Assembly (NCBI RefSeq): GCF_018619185.1
Contig: NZ_JAAXYC010000027.1
Coordinates: 1 to 45,219 of the forward strand
Length of the DNA: 45,219 nucleotides
Direction of reading: 5' to 3'
Origin: Streptomyces sp. McG3
GTDB lineage: Bacteria > Actinomycetota > Actinomycetes > Streptomycetales > Streptomycetaceae
Part shown: positions 18,947-26,881 of the stretch, one piece after another
Numbering within the stretch: the stretch's first letter is position 1
Layout of the letters: each line of letters begins with the position of its first letter
Made by a program: the position numbers and the translations under genes
Notes under the pieces: model-generated
Told to the model about the DNA's origin: nothing
Seen by the model: the letters and a program-made list of their open reading frames with translations, nothing else
Database searches by the model: none

Positions 18947-19768
18947 TCACTCCCGGACAACGGACTCCGGATCGACGCCGTGGGCCCCGGCGTTCGCGGC
19001 GATCACCTCGCACAGCCAGCCGCCGAGTCCCGGCGCGATCGCGTCGTAGTGCGCGACGTAGCCGGGGTCGGTGACGTAGGTCCGGCCGATGCAGAGCTGC
19101 AGGGCGTACGTGCAGTCGAAGTACGTCGAGATCTGCGCGCGGTGCCGTTCCGCGAGGGCGTCCGCGACCTCCGACCCGGGAGCGACGCCCGTCCGGTACG
19201 CGGCGGCGAGGTCGGCGGTCAGGGCCTCGACGGACGCCGCCACGCCCTCCCAGTCCTCGCGGCTCATCCGGGCCGCCCGCTCCGCGTACTGCGCCCACTG
19301 CTCCGTGCCGCCCCAGCGCTCCTCGGCCTCCTCCGTCCGGGCGGGCTCCCAGTCGGCCCCGAAGATCTCCACCTGTTCCCCGGGCGTCAGCCGGATTCCC
19401 GGCTTCGACTCCAGCAGCATGCGGTCCACCGCCCCCACCATCCGCTCCAGCCGGGAGATCCGCTCCGCGAGCTGACCCCGCTGCCGCCGCAGATGCTCGC
19501 GCGCGTCGACCTCCGGGTCGTACAGGAGCCGCCCGATCGCGGCGAGCGGGATGCCGATCTCCCGGTAGACGAGGACCCGGTGGAGCCGGGCGACGTCGTC
19601 GTCCCCGTACACCCGGTACCCGGCCCTCGTGCGCCCGCCCGGCCGCACCAGGCCGATCGCGTCCCAGTGGTGCAGCGTCTTCACGCTGACCCCGACGAGC
19701 CCGGCCGTCCGGCCGACGGTCAGGCCGTCGGCCGGCGGTTCCTCGGGACCCCGGTCCTCGCTCCTCAT
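18947..19768 (-). CDS. MerR-family regulator with TipA-type ligand domain
   Basis: A 273-residue regulator. Residues about 15-85 form the MerR winged helix (LTVGRTAGLVGVSVKTLHHW, then GYRVYGDDDVARL); a dimerisation coiled coil follows (HLRRQRGQLAERISRLERMV). The C-terminal 130 residues look like the TipAS drug-recognition domain (WEGVAASVEALTADLAAAY; STYFDCTYALQLCIGRTYV; PGYVAHYDAIAPGLGGWL). In S. coelicolor, TipA binds thiostrepton-type peptides and activates promoters with 19-bp spacers. The ligand here is unknown. The start is ATG 19768, 38 bp downstream of the DUF2268 gene, with which it probably shares the promoter at 20700-20730. Confidence 0.88.
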   Translation of the reverse strand: MRSEDRGPEEPPADGLTVGRTAGLVGVSVKTLHHWDAIGLVRPGGRTRAGYRVYGDDDVARLHRVLVYREIGIPLAAIGRLLYDPEVDAREHLRRQRGQLAERISRLERMVGAVDRMLLESKPGIRLTPGEQVEIFGADWEPARTEEAEERWGGTEQWAQYAERAARMSREDWEGVAASVEALTADLAAAYRTGVAPGSEVADALAERHRAQISTYFDCTYALQLCIGRTYVTDPGYVAHYDAIAPGLGGWLCEVIAANAGAHGVDPESVVRE

Positions 19769-19806
19769 CGGTCCAGTCTCCCGGAGGCGGAGGTCCCCGG
19801 GCCGGG

Positions 19807-20691
19807 TCACGCGGTGGTCGGCACGCCCGCGTGCCCGAGAACCTCGCGCGCGGGCAGGGCGACGCTCGCGGCGGCGGTCAGCCCGGAGGCCGCGAGGTGG
19901 GCGTCGGCGAAGCGCAGCCCGGCCGCGTACCCGGCGAAGTCCGGCAGCCCGACCGGCTCCTGCCCCAGCTGGATCGCGGTGCGGTCGCCGAACACGTACG
20001 GGGACAGATTCCCCATGCCCGCGACATCGATCCCGGCCGCCACCTTCGCACAGGCGTCGTCCAGCTCCGCGCCGGACAGCGAGGTCGCCCAGGGGCCCAT
20101 GGCGTCCTCGCCCGCCAGCTCCCGTACGAAGGCCTCGGCCAGCCCCTCGGCCACCACCTGCTCGCCGACCGTGACCGCCGTCGGGTCCCAGTCCACGTTG
20201 GCGTAGCGGACGTTGTGGTGCAGCTCGTGGGCGGCGGCGTACTCGATCCTGGCCAGGCTGGTCGCGGTGGGCCACATCATCAGCAGGATCGCGCCCGGGA
20301 TGCCGCCGAGGCCGAAGTAGCCCTGGTTGAGGCGCATCATCGGGTCGTCCGGGTCGCCGAGCACCAGAACCACGTGCACGGTGCCGGCGGTCCGCGCACC
20401 GGGCGCCGCCGCGCCCAGCCGTTCCCGCGCGGCGGCGAGGGAATCCTCGATCCGCTGCCACACCCGGGCCTGCCGCATCCGCTCCAGGGCCTCCGGAAGG
20501 CGCGGGTCGTCCCGGTCGAGCGGGAACCCGCTGCCCGCGCGGTGCGTCCCGACGAGGTCCCCGACCCCCACCCGGGACATCACCTCCTGCAGCGGGGCGA
20601 GCATCTCGCGCAGGGCGTCGGGCCGTTGGGCCACGGGGCGACGCAGGAGGTCGAGGTGGGCGGAGGCGGTGTCATGGACGACGATCTTCAT
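19807..20691 (-). CDS. DUF2268 putative zinc-dependent protease
   Basis: A 294-residue protein with a zinc-protease motif HELHH at residues 155-159 within EYAAAHELHHNVRY, plus downstream VVAEGLAEAFVRELAG, giving a third ligand Glu typical of DUF2268. No signal peptide is visible, so it is probably cytoplasmic. The start ATG 20691 is 8 nt from a TACGGT -10, so the message may be leaderless. It is the first gene of a two-gene unit with the TipA-type regulator. It may be the regulated output, possibly a protein that responds to or destroys the peptide ligand; that is inference. Confidence 0.82.
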   Translation of the reverse strand: MKIVVHDTASAHLDLLRRPVAQRPDALREMLAPLQEVMSRVGVGDLVGTHRAGSGFPLDRDDPRLPEALERMRQARVWQRIEDSLAAARERLGAAAPGARTAGTVHVVLVLGDPDDPMMRLNQGYFGLGGIPGAILLMMWPTATSLARIEYAAAHELHHNVRYANVDWDPTAVTVGEQVVAEGLAEAFVRELAGEDAMGPWATSLSGAELDDACAKVAAGIDVAGMGNLSPYVFGDRTAIQLGQEPVGLPDFAGYAAGLRFADAHLAASGLTAAASVALPAREVLGHAGVPTTA

Positions 20692-20699
20692 ACCCGGGG

Positions 20700-20730
20700 A
20701 CCGTAGGGCCTCCTGCTACGGGAGGGTCAA
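20700..20730 (-). promoter_or_regulatory. MerR-type promoter with 19-bp spacer and dyads
   Basis: On the minus strand, TTGACC (20730-20725) and TACGGT (20705-20700) are separated by exactly 19 bp, the hallmark of promoters activated by MerR-family proteins. The spacer and -10 hold the dyad CCGTAG-9-CTACGG (20701-20721) and an overlapping CCTCC-7-GGAGG (20709-20725). It lies 8 bp from the DUF2268 start codon and upstream of the TipA-type regulator, which is the natural candidate activator. Confidence 0.65.
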
Positions 20731-20762
20731 GGGCGGTCTGTGCCGGTCGAGGCCCGGTGCGG

Positions 20763-21389
20763 TCACCCCTCGTCCAGCCAGTGCTCGCGGCCGATCGAGA
20801 CCAGCCGCAGCCGACGCCGGGCCACCCGGACGACCTCCCGCTCACCCGCCGGACCCGCCTCCAGCAGGGCCGACGCGGTGATCACCATGTGGTCCACATA
20901 GAGGCCGCCCAGCATCAGCAGGTCCTCCGTACTCCACCCGGCCGACCCCGGCTCCTCGCGCAGCGCGAGCGCCACCTCCTGGGCGAACCGCAGCAGTTGG
21001 GCGGCGATCGCCACGCGCACCGGTTCCACGCCGCCGTGCTGCTCACGGGCGATGAACCGGAAGTGCGCCGGCTGCGCGCCGACATGACGCGCTATCACCT
21101 CCACGCTGCGGTCCAGCCGTTCCTCGCTGTCACCCGTCTCCGCGAGCACCGCGGCGATCAGCCCGTGCAGGCTGCCGAGGGTCTCCTCGACCAGGGCGAC
21201 GCCGAGCGCGGCGGTGTCCTCGAAGTGCCGGTAGAAGGCCGTCGGGGTGACCCCGGCGGCCCGGGTGACCTCCCGCAGGCCCAGGCTGCTCAGGCTCTGG
21301 TGCTCCAGCAGCACGAGCGCCGCGTCCAGGAGGGACTGGCGTGTCCTGAGCTTCTGGGTCTGACGGACTCCGGCGGGGGTGTGACTCAT
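20763..21389 (-). CDS. TetR-family regulator, FabR-like
   Basis: A 208-residue regulator. The N-terminal helix-turn-helix includes LREVTRAAGVTPTAFYRHF at residues about 38-56. The ligand domain resembles E. coli FabR (RSLLDAALVLLE; HFEDTAALGVALVEE; ARHVGAQPAHFRFIAREQHGG), a repressor of unsaturated fatty acid synthesis, so a lipid-linked ligand is plausible but unproven. It starts at ATG 21389 and is divergent from the small membrane protein at 21528. The gap contains palindromic AGTGAACACT, probably its own operator. The stop is 72 bp before the DUF2268 start. Confidence 0.85.
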   Translation of the reverse strand: MSHTPAGVRQTQKLRTRQSLLDAALVLLEHQSLSSLGLREVTRAAGVTPTAFYRHFEDTAALGVALVEETLGSLHGLIAAVLAETGDSEERLDRSVEVIARHVGAQPAHFRFIAREQHGGVEPVRVAIAAQLLRFAQEVALALREEPGSAGWSTEDLLMLGGLYVDHMVITASALLEAGPAGEREVVRVARRRLRLVSIGREHWLDEG

Positions 21390-21395
21390 GCCATT

Positions 21396-21462
21396 CAGTA
21401 AACAACCGTTCTCCGGGCCGAGGAAGGGTCTCGGGGTTTAGACTCAGCAGTCAGTGAACACT
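21396..21462. promoter_or_regulatory. Divergent control region with candidate TetR operators
   Basis: CAGTAAACAACCG (21396-21408) and CAGTGAACACTCG (21452-21464) are similar boxes flanking the gap between the TetR gene and the small membrane protein gene. The second contains the palindrome AGTG-AA-CACT (21453-21462). TAGACT (21439-21444) is a possible plus-strand -10, and CTCAGCAGT (21443-21451) overlaps it. A TetR dimer here could block both directions; this is inferred from position and symmetry. Confidence 0.45.
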
Positions 21463-21527
21463 CGTACTCCGAACGGCTTCCCCACGGCCGCCGAACGGTA
21501 CTCGTCGTCGCACAGAGAGGTTCCGCC

Positions 21528-21683
21528 GTGCTCGTCCTCGTCGCCGCGCTGCTTCTGCTGGGCATCGTCCTCGGGACGGTCGCCCATATCCCGCTGCCGC
21601 TCACCCTGGCCGCCGCGACCGTGATCGGCTGCTGGCTGCTGATCTTCGCCGTACGCGAGCGCGCTTCGCGCCGCCCCCGCTGA
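21528..21683 (+). CDS. 51-residue two-helix membrane protein
   Basis: A small gene read as GTG at 21528 to TGA at 21681-21683, with AGAGAGG 7 nt upstream. The product is two hydrophobic helices (VLVLVAALLLLGIVLGTV and LTLAAATVIGCWLLIFAV) joined by AHIPLP, ending in a basic tail RERASRRPR. Topology suggests a helical hairpin with the C-terminus in the cytoplasm. I do not recognise a family with a known function. It is divergent from the TetR gene and 79 bp upstream of the DUF4190 membrane protein, and the three may be coregulated. Confidence 0.65.
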   Translation: MLVLVAALLLLGIVLGTVAHIPLPLTLAAATVIGCWLLIFAVRERASRRPR

Positions 21684-21762
21684 CCCGACCGCCGCACCCA
21701 GAACCCGCACCCGCACCCGCCGAGCCTGCCGTGTCCCGGACCGATCCGAAGGAGCTCGCACC

Positions 21763-22182
21763 ATGACCCTCACCGACTTCGCCCGCCGCGTGACCGATGC
21801 CGATGCCGAGGGCACGACCGATGCCGGCGCCGAGGCCGCTACCGGTGGCGATGTCGCTCCCGGTGCCGAGGTCGCTCCCGGTGGCGACGCCGCCGTCGCT
21901 TCCGCCCCCGTCGCGGGTACGGGCGCCGTCGCCCCCCGGGCCGTGGGCCGGGAGGCGGACGGTCTGGCCGTCGCCTCGTTCGTCCTCGGGCTCGTCGGGC
22001 TGCTGGTCTTCAACGTCCTGCTCGGGCCCACCGCGATCGTGATGGCGCTGCTGGCCCTGGCCCGCCGCACCCGCCGCCCGGGACGCGCCCGGCTGGGACT
22101 CGCCCTGGGCATCGCCGACCTCGCCGTGCTCGCCGTCCTGGTCACCGTCAACGGCACGGTCTCCTGGAGTTTCGGCGGCTGA
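21763..22182 (+). CDS. DUF4190-type small membrane protein
   Basis: A 139-residue protein starting at ATG 21763 with AAGGAG 9 nt upstream. Residues 1-62 are low-complexity, acidic and Ala/Gly-rich with short repeats ([17 protein letters not shown]). Two hydrophobic helices follow ([22 protein letters not shown] and [17 protein letters not shown]) separated by a basic loop, the DUF4190 arrangement. These proteins are common in actinobacteria and have no known biochemical role. It may be cotranscribed with the 51-residue protein. Confidence 0.75.
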   Translation: MTLTDFARRVTDADAEGTTDAGAEAATGGDVAPGAEVAPGGDAAVASAPVAGTGAVAPRAVGREADGLAVASFVLGLVGLLVFNVLLGPTAIVMALLALARRTRRPGRARLGLALGIADLAVLAVLVTVNGTVSWSFGG

Positions 22183-22342
22183 CGCACCGCCCCGGAGCGG
22201 CCCCGCGGGCCGCCCTCCCCGTACCGGATCGGGCTCCGGGCGGGGCTTCCGGCCGGCCTCCGGACCGGTCCACCGCACCTCGCGCGGGCGTGCGCGGGGG
22301 CCGGGCCGTGACGCGCCCGGCATGCGCCCCACCCCGGGCTCG

Positions 22343-22348
22343 TAGAAT
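22343..22348 (+). promoter_or_regulatory. -10 element of a probably leaderless cysteine desulfurase gene
   Basis: TAGAAT ends 10 nt before ATG 22359, and CCCCACC before the ATG is not a ribosome-binding site. Transcription would begin at or within a few nt of the start codon. No good -35 is seen. Confidence 0.5.
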
Positions 22349-22358
22349 CGGCCCCACC

Positions 22359-23528
22359 ATGGCTTACCTCGACCACGCCGCGACCACCCCGATGCTTCCC
22401 GAAGCGATCGAGGCGATGACCGCCCAGCTCTCCGCCACCGGCAACGCGTCCTCACTGCACGCCGCCGGACGCCGGGCCCGCCGTACCGTCGAGGAGTCCA
22501 GAGAAGCCCTCGCCGACGCCCTCGGCGCACGACCCAGCGAGGTGGTCCTCACCTCCGGAGGCACGGAGGCCGACAACCTCGCCGTGAAGGGCCTCTACTG
22601 GTCCCGGCGCGACGCCGACCCCCGCCGCACCCGGGTCCTCGCCGGCCCCGTCGAACACCACGCCGTCCTGGACGCCGTCGACTGGCTCGCCGAGCACGAG
22701 GGCGCGACCGTCGACTACCTCCCGGTCGACCGCTACGGCCGGGTCCACCCCGAAGACCTGCGCGAGGCGATCCTCCGCGACCCCGACGACGTCGCGATGA
22801 TCACCGTGATGTGGGCCAACAACGAGATCGGCACCATCATGCCGGTCCGCGAACTGGCGGCGGTGGCAGCCGAGTTCTCCATCCCCATGCACGCCGACGC
22901 GGTCCAGGCCTTCGGTCAGCTGGAGGTCGACTTCGCCCGCTCAGGACTGGCCGCGATGACGGTCAGCGGGCACAAGATCGGTGGCCCGTTCGGCATCGGC
23001 GCGCTGCTGCTGGGCCGCGACCACACCCCCGTGCCCGTCCTGCACGGCGGCGGCCAGGAGCGGCACGTGCGCTCCGGCACCCTGGACGTCCCCGCCGTCG
23101 CCTCCTTCGCGGTCGCCGGACGGCTGGCGGCCGAACGGCGCGAACAGTTCGCCCGGCGCGTGGGCTCCCTGCGCGACGACCTCGTGGCCGCCGTGCGCCG
23201 GGCCGTGCCGGACGCCGTGCTCGGCGGCGACCCGGATCCGGCCGGACGCCTCCCGGCCAACGCCCACTTCAGCTTCCCGGGCTGCGAGGGCGACTCGCTC
23301 CTGCTGCTGCTGGACGCCCAGGGCATCGAATGCTCCACCGGTTCCGCCTGCACCGCCGGGATCGCCCAGCCCAGCCACGTCCTGCTCGCCACCGGCACCG
23401 ATCCCGACCTGGCCCGGGGCACCCTGCGCTTCTCGCTCGGCCACACCTCGACCGAGGGCGACGTGAAGGCGCTGGCCGAGGCGATCGGCCCGGCGGTGGA
23501 GCGGGCGAGGACGGCCGGGCTCAGCTGA
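22359..23528 (+). CDS. Cysteine desulfurase, IscS/NifS type
   Basis: A 389-residue PLP enzyme that takes sulfur from cysteine as a persulfide. Lys206 in SGHKIGGP binds PLP, and Cys331 in STGSAC is the catalytic cysteine on the mobile loop. HAATTP near the start and the [13 protein letters not shown] motif are family signatures. Length fits group I enzymes. The partner mnmA lies 0.8 kb downstream on the same strand, so sulfur delivery for tRNA 2-thiouridine is the likely job. Fe-S assembly is less likely here because no suf or isc genes are adjacent. Its stop is 10 bp from the convergent amidase. Confidence 0.93.
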   Translation: MAYLDHAATTPMLPEAIEAMTAQLSATGNASSLHAAGRRARRTVEESREALADALGARPSEVVLTSGGTEADNLAVKGLYWSRRDADPRRTRVLAGPVEHHAVLDAVDWLAEHEGATVDYLPVDRYGRVHPEDLREAILRDPDDVAMITVMWANNEIGTIMPVRELAAVAAEFSIPMHADAVQAFGQLEVDFARSGLAAMTVSGHKIGGPFGIGALLLGRDHTPVPVLHGGGQERHVRSGTLDVPAVASFAVAGRLAAERREQFARRVGSLRDDLVAAVRRAVPDAVLGGDPDPAGRLPANAHFSFPGCEGDSLLLLLDAQGIECSTGSACTAGIAQPSHVLLATGTDPDLARGTLRFSLGHTSTEGDVKALAEAIGPAVERARTAGLS

Positions 23529-23538
23529 GGGAGCGCCG

Positions 23539-24288
23539 CTACGCCTTCGCCGACGGCGTGGGGGAAGGGCGGGGCGGCGCCGTCGCTGCCCGGCGCACCA
23601 GCTCCAGGTACCGGTCCCAGTCCCAGTGCGGGCCCGGGTCCGTGTGGTCGGTGCCCGGCACCTCCACGTGCCCGATGATGTGCTCGCGGTCGACGGGTAT
23701 GCCGTGCCGCGCGCAGATCGACGCCGTGAGCCGCGCCGAGGACTCGTACATCGCCTTCGTGAGGTCCTTCGGCCGGTCCACGAACCCCTCGTGCTCGATG
23801 CCGACGCCGCGCTCGTTGTACGCGCGGTTGCCCGCCTGGTACGCCACGTCCAGCTCGCGGATCATCTGCACCACCCGCCCGTCCTGCCCCACGATGTAGT
23901 GCGTCGCGGCTTGGTGGGCGGGGTCCTGGAACACCTTCACCGCACTGGCGAAACTGCCCTGGGTGACATGGATGATCACGCGGTCGATGGTGAAGTCGTC
24001 CGGCCGGTCCGCCCGCCGCCAGTTCGCCTCCGACGCGGCCACCCAGGTCGCCCCCGCGTAGTCCAGCTCGCCCGGCTTCCGGGGCTTCTCGACCCCGGGC
24101 ACCTGCCACCACAGGCGCTTGACCTTGTCGCGCGCGAGCACGGCGGCGGTACCGGCGGCCGCCACCGCACCGCCGCCGATCAGCAGCCCGCGCCGGCTGA
24201 CCCCGTTCGCCGGCTTCTTCCGCGAAGACGAGCCCGAAGACTTTCCCGAAGGCTTTCGCGCACCCCGGGTGCTTCCGTTGTTCCCCAT
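23539..24288 (-). CDS. Tat-exported N-acetylmuramoyl-L-alanine amidase (PGRP/amidase_2)
   Basis: A 249-residue protein. The N-terminus is basic and Ser-rich, then has a twin-arginine motif (VSRRGLLIGGGAVAAAGTAAV, residues 30-50 in part), indicating Tat export or membrane anchoring. Residues about 95-225 form an amidase_2/PGRP domain. His107 (IIHVTQG), His207 (GHVEV) and Asp217 (TDPGP) match the three zinc ligands of AmpD-like amidases. It should cleave the bond between MurNAc and L-Ala in peptidoglycan. It is divergent from mnmA (61 bp) and convergent with the desulfurase gene. Confidence 0.92.
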   Translation of the reverse strand: MGNNGSTRGARKPSGKSSGSSSRKKPANGVSRRGLLIGGGAVAAAGTAAVLARDKVKRLWWQVPGVEKPRKPGELDYAGATWVAASEANWRRADRPDDFTIDRVIIHVTQGSFASAVKVFQDPAHQAATHYIVGQDGRVVQMIRELDVAYQAGNRAYNERGVGIEHEGFVDRPKDLTKAMYESSARLTASICARHGIPVDREHIIGHVEVPGTDHTDPGPHWDWDRYLELVRRAATAPPRPSPTPSAKA

Positions 24289-24349
24289 GTGATCGTCAAC
24301 GCATATCCGCGAGCGTTCGGTTCCCGGCGACCCGTACCCTGGAGGAGCT

Positions 24350-25486
24350 ATGACTCAGACTTCCCAGCGCCCCCTGCGTGTCCTCGCCGCGATGTCGGGC
24401 GGCGTGGACTCCGCCGTCGCCGCGGCCCGTGCCGCCGAGGCGGGCCACGACGTGACCGGTGTCCACCTCGCCCTGTCCGCGAATCCCCAGTCCTTCCGGA
24501 CCGGGGCGCGCGGCTGTTGCACCATCGAGGACTCCCGGGACGCCCGCCGCGCGGCCGACGTCATCGGTATCCCGTTCTACGTCTGGGACCTGGCGGAACG
24601 CTTCCGCGAGGACGTCGTCGAGGACTTCGTCGCGGAGTACGAGGCCGGGCGCACCCCCAACCCCTGCCTGCGCTGCAACGAGAAGATCAAGTTCGCCGCG
24701 CTGCTCGACAAGGCCCTCGCCCTCGGCTTCGACGCCGTGTGCACCGGCCACTACGCCACCGTCGTGCTCACCGAGGACGGCAGCCGCGAGCTGCACCGCG
24801 CCTCCGACATGGCCAAGGACCAGAGCTATGTGCTCGGCGTCCTGGACGAGAAGCAGCTCGCCCACGCCATGTTCCCGCTCGGCGACACCCTCACCACCAA
24901 GGACGAGATCCGCGCCGAGGCCGAGCGCCGGGGCCTGGCCGTCGCCAAGAAGCCCGACAGCCACGACATCTGCTTCATCGCCGACGGCGACACCCAGGGC
25001 TTCCTGGCCGACCGCCTCGGCGGCCCGGCCGAGGGCGACATCCTCGACGAGTCCGGTACGAAGCTGGGCACCCACGAGGGCGCCTTCGGCTTCACCATCG
25101 GCCAGCGCAAGGGCCTGAAGATCGGCCACCCGGCCCCCGACGGCAAGCCGCGCTACGTCCTCGACATCTCCCCGGTGAACAACACCGTGACCGTCGGCCC
25201 CGTCGAGGCCCTCGACGTGACCTCGCTGACCGCCATCAAGCCCCGCTGGTGCGGAACGCCCCCGTCCGGCCCCGGTACGTACACCGCCCAGCTCCGCGCC
25301 CACGGCGGCGAGACCGAGGTCACCGCCGAGCTGGTGGACGGCTCCGAGCTGAACGTCACCTTCACCGAGCCGGTCCGGGGCGTGGCTCCCGGCCAGGCGG
25401 TCGTCCTGTACGACGGCACGCGCGTGGTCGGCTCGGCCACCATCGCCACGACATCCCGCCGCGAGCGGGTGGCGACGGGCGGCTGA
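24350..25486 (+). CDS. mnmA: tRNA-specific 2-thiouridylase
   Basis: A 378-residue enzyme that thiolates U34 at the wobble position of Lys, Glu and Gln tRNAs using ATP and a persulfide relay. The PP-loop SGGVDS is at residues 16-21. Cys106 (TPNPCLRCN) and Cys208 (HDICFIAD) match the two catalytic cysteines of E. coli Mnm[14 protein letters not shown] [12 protein letters not shown] and the C-terminal beta-barrel are present. ATG 24350 has GGAGGA 3-8 nt upstream; TACCCT (24335-24340) just before it may be the -10, giving a very short leader. The upstream cysteine desulfurase is the probable sulfur donor. Confidence 0.97.
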   Translation: MTQTSQRPLRVLAAMSGGVDSAVAAARAAEAGHDVTGVHLALSANPQSFRTGARGCCTIEDSRDARRAADVIGIPFYVWDLAERFREDVVEDFVAEYEAGRTPNPCLRCNEKIKFAALLDKALALGFDAVCTGHYATVVLTEDGSRELHRASDMAKDQSYVLGVLDEKQLAHAMFPLGDTLTTKDEIRAEAERRGLAVAKKPDSHDICFIADGDTQGFLADRLGGPAEGDILDESGTKLGTHEGAFGFTIGQRKGLKIGHPAPDGKPRYVLDISPVNNTVTVGPVEALDVTSLTAIKPRWCGTPPSGPGTYTAQLRAHGGETEVTAELVDGSELNVTFTEPVRGVAPGQAVVLYDGTRVVGSATIATTSRRERVATGG

Positions 25487-25492
25487 GGCCGG

Positions 25493-25520
25493 GGCCCTCC
25501 GGCCGGACGGGCGGAGGGCC
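25493..25520. terminator. Bidirectional hairpin between mnmA and the alpha/beta hydrolase gene
   Basis: GGCCCTCCG (25493-25501) pairs with CGGAGGGCC (25512-25520), a 9-bp stem with a 10-nt loop. It lies in the 63-bp gap between two convergent genes and can serve both. Confidence 0.7.
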
Positions 25521-25549
25521 GATCCACGGCGGCCGGCGCGCGAGCAGGC

Positions 25550-26353
25550 CTATGACGCCTGCCGGTAGGCGTACGCGTCCTTCGCGAAGAACTCCGCCAG
25601 CACCGGTGCGAGCACCTGGGGCGCCACCTCGCGCATCTGGCCCGTCAGCGTGCGGTGCCGGCCGCGCGGCAGCGCCTCGGCCAGGGTCCGGGTCGCCGCG
25701 CGCGCAGGGGGGCTGCTGAAGCCGCCGCAGATCACCAGCGTCCGGGCCGTGACGGCCGCGAACCTCTCGACCGGGACCGCCCCGTCGCCCAGCAGGGCGT
25801 CGTCGTACGCCAGGGTGTGCGCCATCGCCTCCAGCTCCGCCCACAGCGGGGTGCGCCGCATCCGGGCGGTCGTCTCCTCCGCGACGCCCGTCGTCGACAG
25901 GAACAGCTCCACCGCCCCGCCCCGGTCCCAGGCCGCCAGCAGCCGGTGCAGCCGGGCCGTGCAGCGGGCCTTGAACAGCAGCCCCGACGCGCCCGGCGTG
26001 TAGGGCGGCTCGTACACGGCGAGCAGCTCCACCGGCAGCCCGGCGGCGACCGCCTCCAGGGCCAGTGCCCCGCCCGACGACATCCCGAAGACCGAGGCGC
26101 CCGCCCCCGCGGCCCCGACGACGGCGGCCAGATCCTCGGCCTCCCGCGCCACGGAGCAGCGCCCGGGGTCACCGCTGGCGCCCCGGCCCCGGCGGTCGTA
26201 GGTGAGCACCGTGAAGCGCGGAGCGAGCAGGGCGGCCAGCGGCGCGTCGGCCGCCGAGGCGCCCAGCGCCCCGCCGACCAGCACCAGCGGTGGGCCGTCA
26301 CCCTGGCGTCGGTAGGCGATCGGCGTGCCGTCGGCGGAGAGAGTCCTGTCCAT
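25550..26353 (-). CDS. Alpha/beta hydrolase, possibly lacking the catalytic His
   Basis: A 267-residue alpha/beta-hydrolase fold protein. The oxyanion strand VLVGGALG, TYDRRGRGAS and the nucleophile elbow GMSSGG (Ser92) are clear. Near the C-terminus, where relatives commonly have GQTH followed by V and P, this protein reads GQMREVAP, with Arg241 at the place expected for the catalytic His. Asp candidates are also unclear. It may be a degraded or repurposed hydrolase, or use a different His. It is 74 bp downstream of the DUF427 gene on the same strand and probably cotranscribed. No substrate can be inferred. Confidence 0.82.
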   Translation of the reverse strand: MDRTLSADGTPIAYRRQGDGPPLVLVGGALGASAADAPLAALLAPRFTVLTYDRRGRGASGDPGRCSVAREAEDLAAVVGAAGAGASVFGMSSGGALALEAVAAGLPVELLAVYEPPYTPGASGLLFKARCTARLHRLLAAWDRGGAVELFLSTTGVAEETTARMRRTPLWAELEAMAHTLAYDDALLGDGAVPVERFAAVTARTLVICGGFSSPPARAATRTLAEALPRGRHRTLTGQMREVAPQVLAPVLAEFFAKDAYAYRQAS

Positions 26354-26427
26354 GGGAGTGCAGACCGGGGCGGTCGGGAAAACTCATCGTTCCGGCGGAG
26401 AGAACTTCACGGAGCCCGTGGCGAGGG

Positions 26428-26763
26428 TCAGTCGGCCACCGTCTCCGCCGCGTAGAAGCAGAAGTGGTCCTTGATCGCGGCTACTTCGGGCTTCGGGTCC
26501 GGGTAGGCCCAGACGAGATCGGCGGCCCCGGGGCGGGACCAGTAGGAGGCGTCCCCCTTGAACGGACAGTGGGTGGAGGTGTCCGACGGGGAGAGCAGGT
26601 CGGTGCGGACGTCCCCGGGCGGCAGGTAGTAGCGGACCGGGCACCCGGTCTCGCGGAGCACGAGCGGGCGGCGGCTCTCGGCCAGCACCTGTCCGTCGTG
26701 CACCACCCGGACGTGCTCGGTGCCCGGCTCGACGGTGATGCGGTGTCCTCGTGTGGCAGTCAT
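26428..26763 (-). CDS. DUF427 domain protein
   Basis: A 111-residue protein starting at ATG 26763. It carries DUF427 features: VRVVHDGQVLAES, the TGCPVRYYLPPGDV stretch, HCPFKGDASYW, and AWAYPDPKPE-like VWAYPDPKPEV near the end. The fold is a small beta-barrel; family function is unknown, with most members being single-domain soluble proteins. It is divergent from the LOG-family gene (118 bp) and upstream of the alpha/beta hydrolase. Confidence 0.85.
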   Translation of the reverse strand: MTATRGHRITVEPGTEHVRVVHDGQVLAESRRPLVLRETGCPVRYYLPPGDVRTDLLSPSDTSTHCPFKGDASYWSRPGAADLVWAYPDPKPEVAAIKDHFCFYAAETVAD

Positions 26764-26869
26764 GTCGGTTCCAGCGGCGTACGCGCCCGTAATCTTCCCG
26801 CCGCGACCGCTGTGGCCGGAATTCTCCCCGGAACGAGGGAGTGATCGGGGGAGTGTCCGAGGCGGGTCG

Positions 26870-26875
26870 TACGGT
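26870..26875 (+). promoter_or_regulatory. -10 element of a probably leaderless LOG-family gene
   Basis: TACGGT ends 6 nt before ATG 26882. TGGGCC before the ATG is not a ribosome-binding site. A -35 is not obvious. Confidence 0.45.
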
Positions 26876-26881
26876 TGGGCC

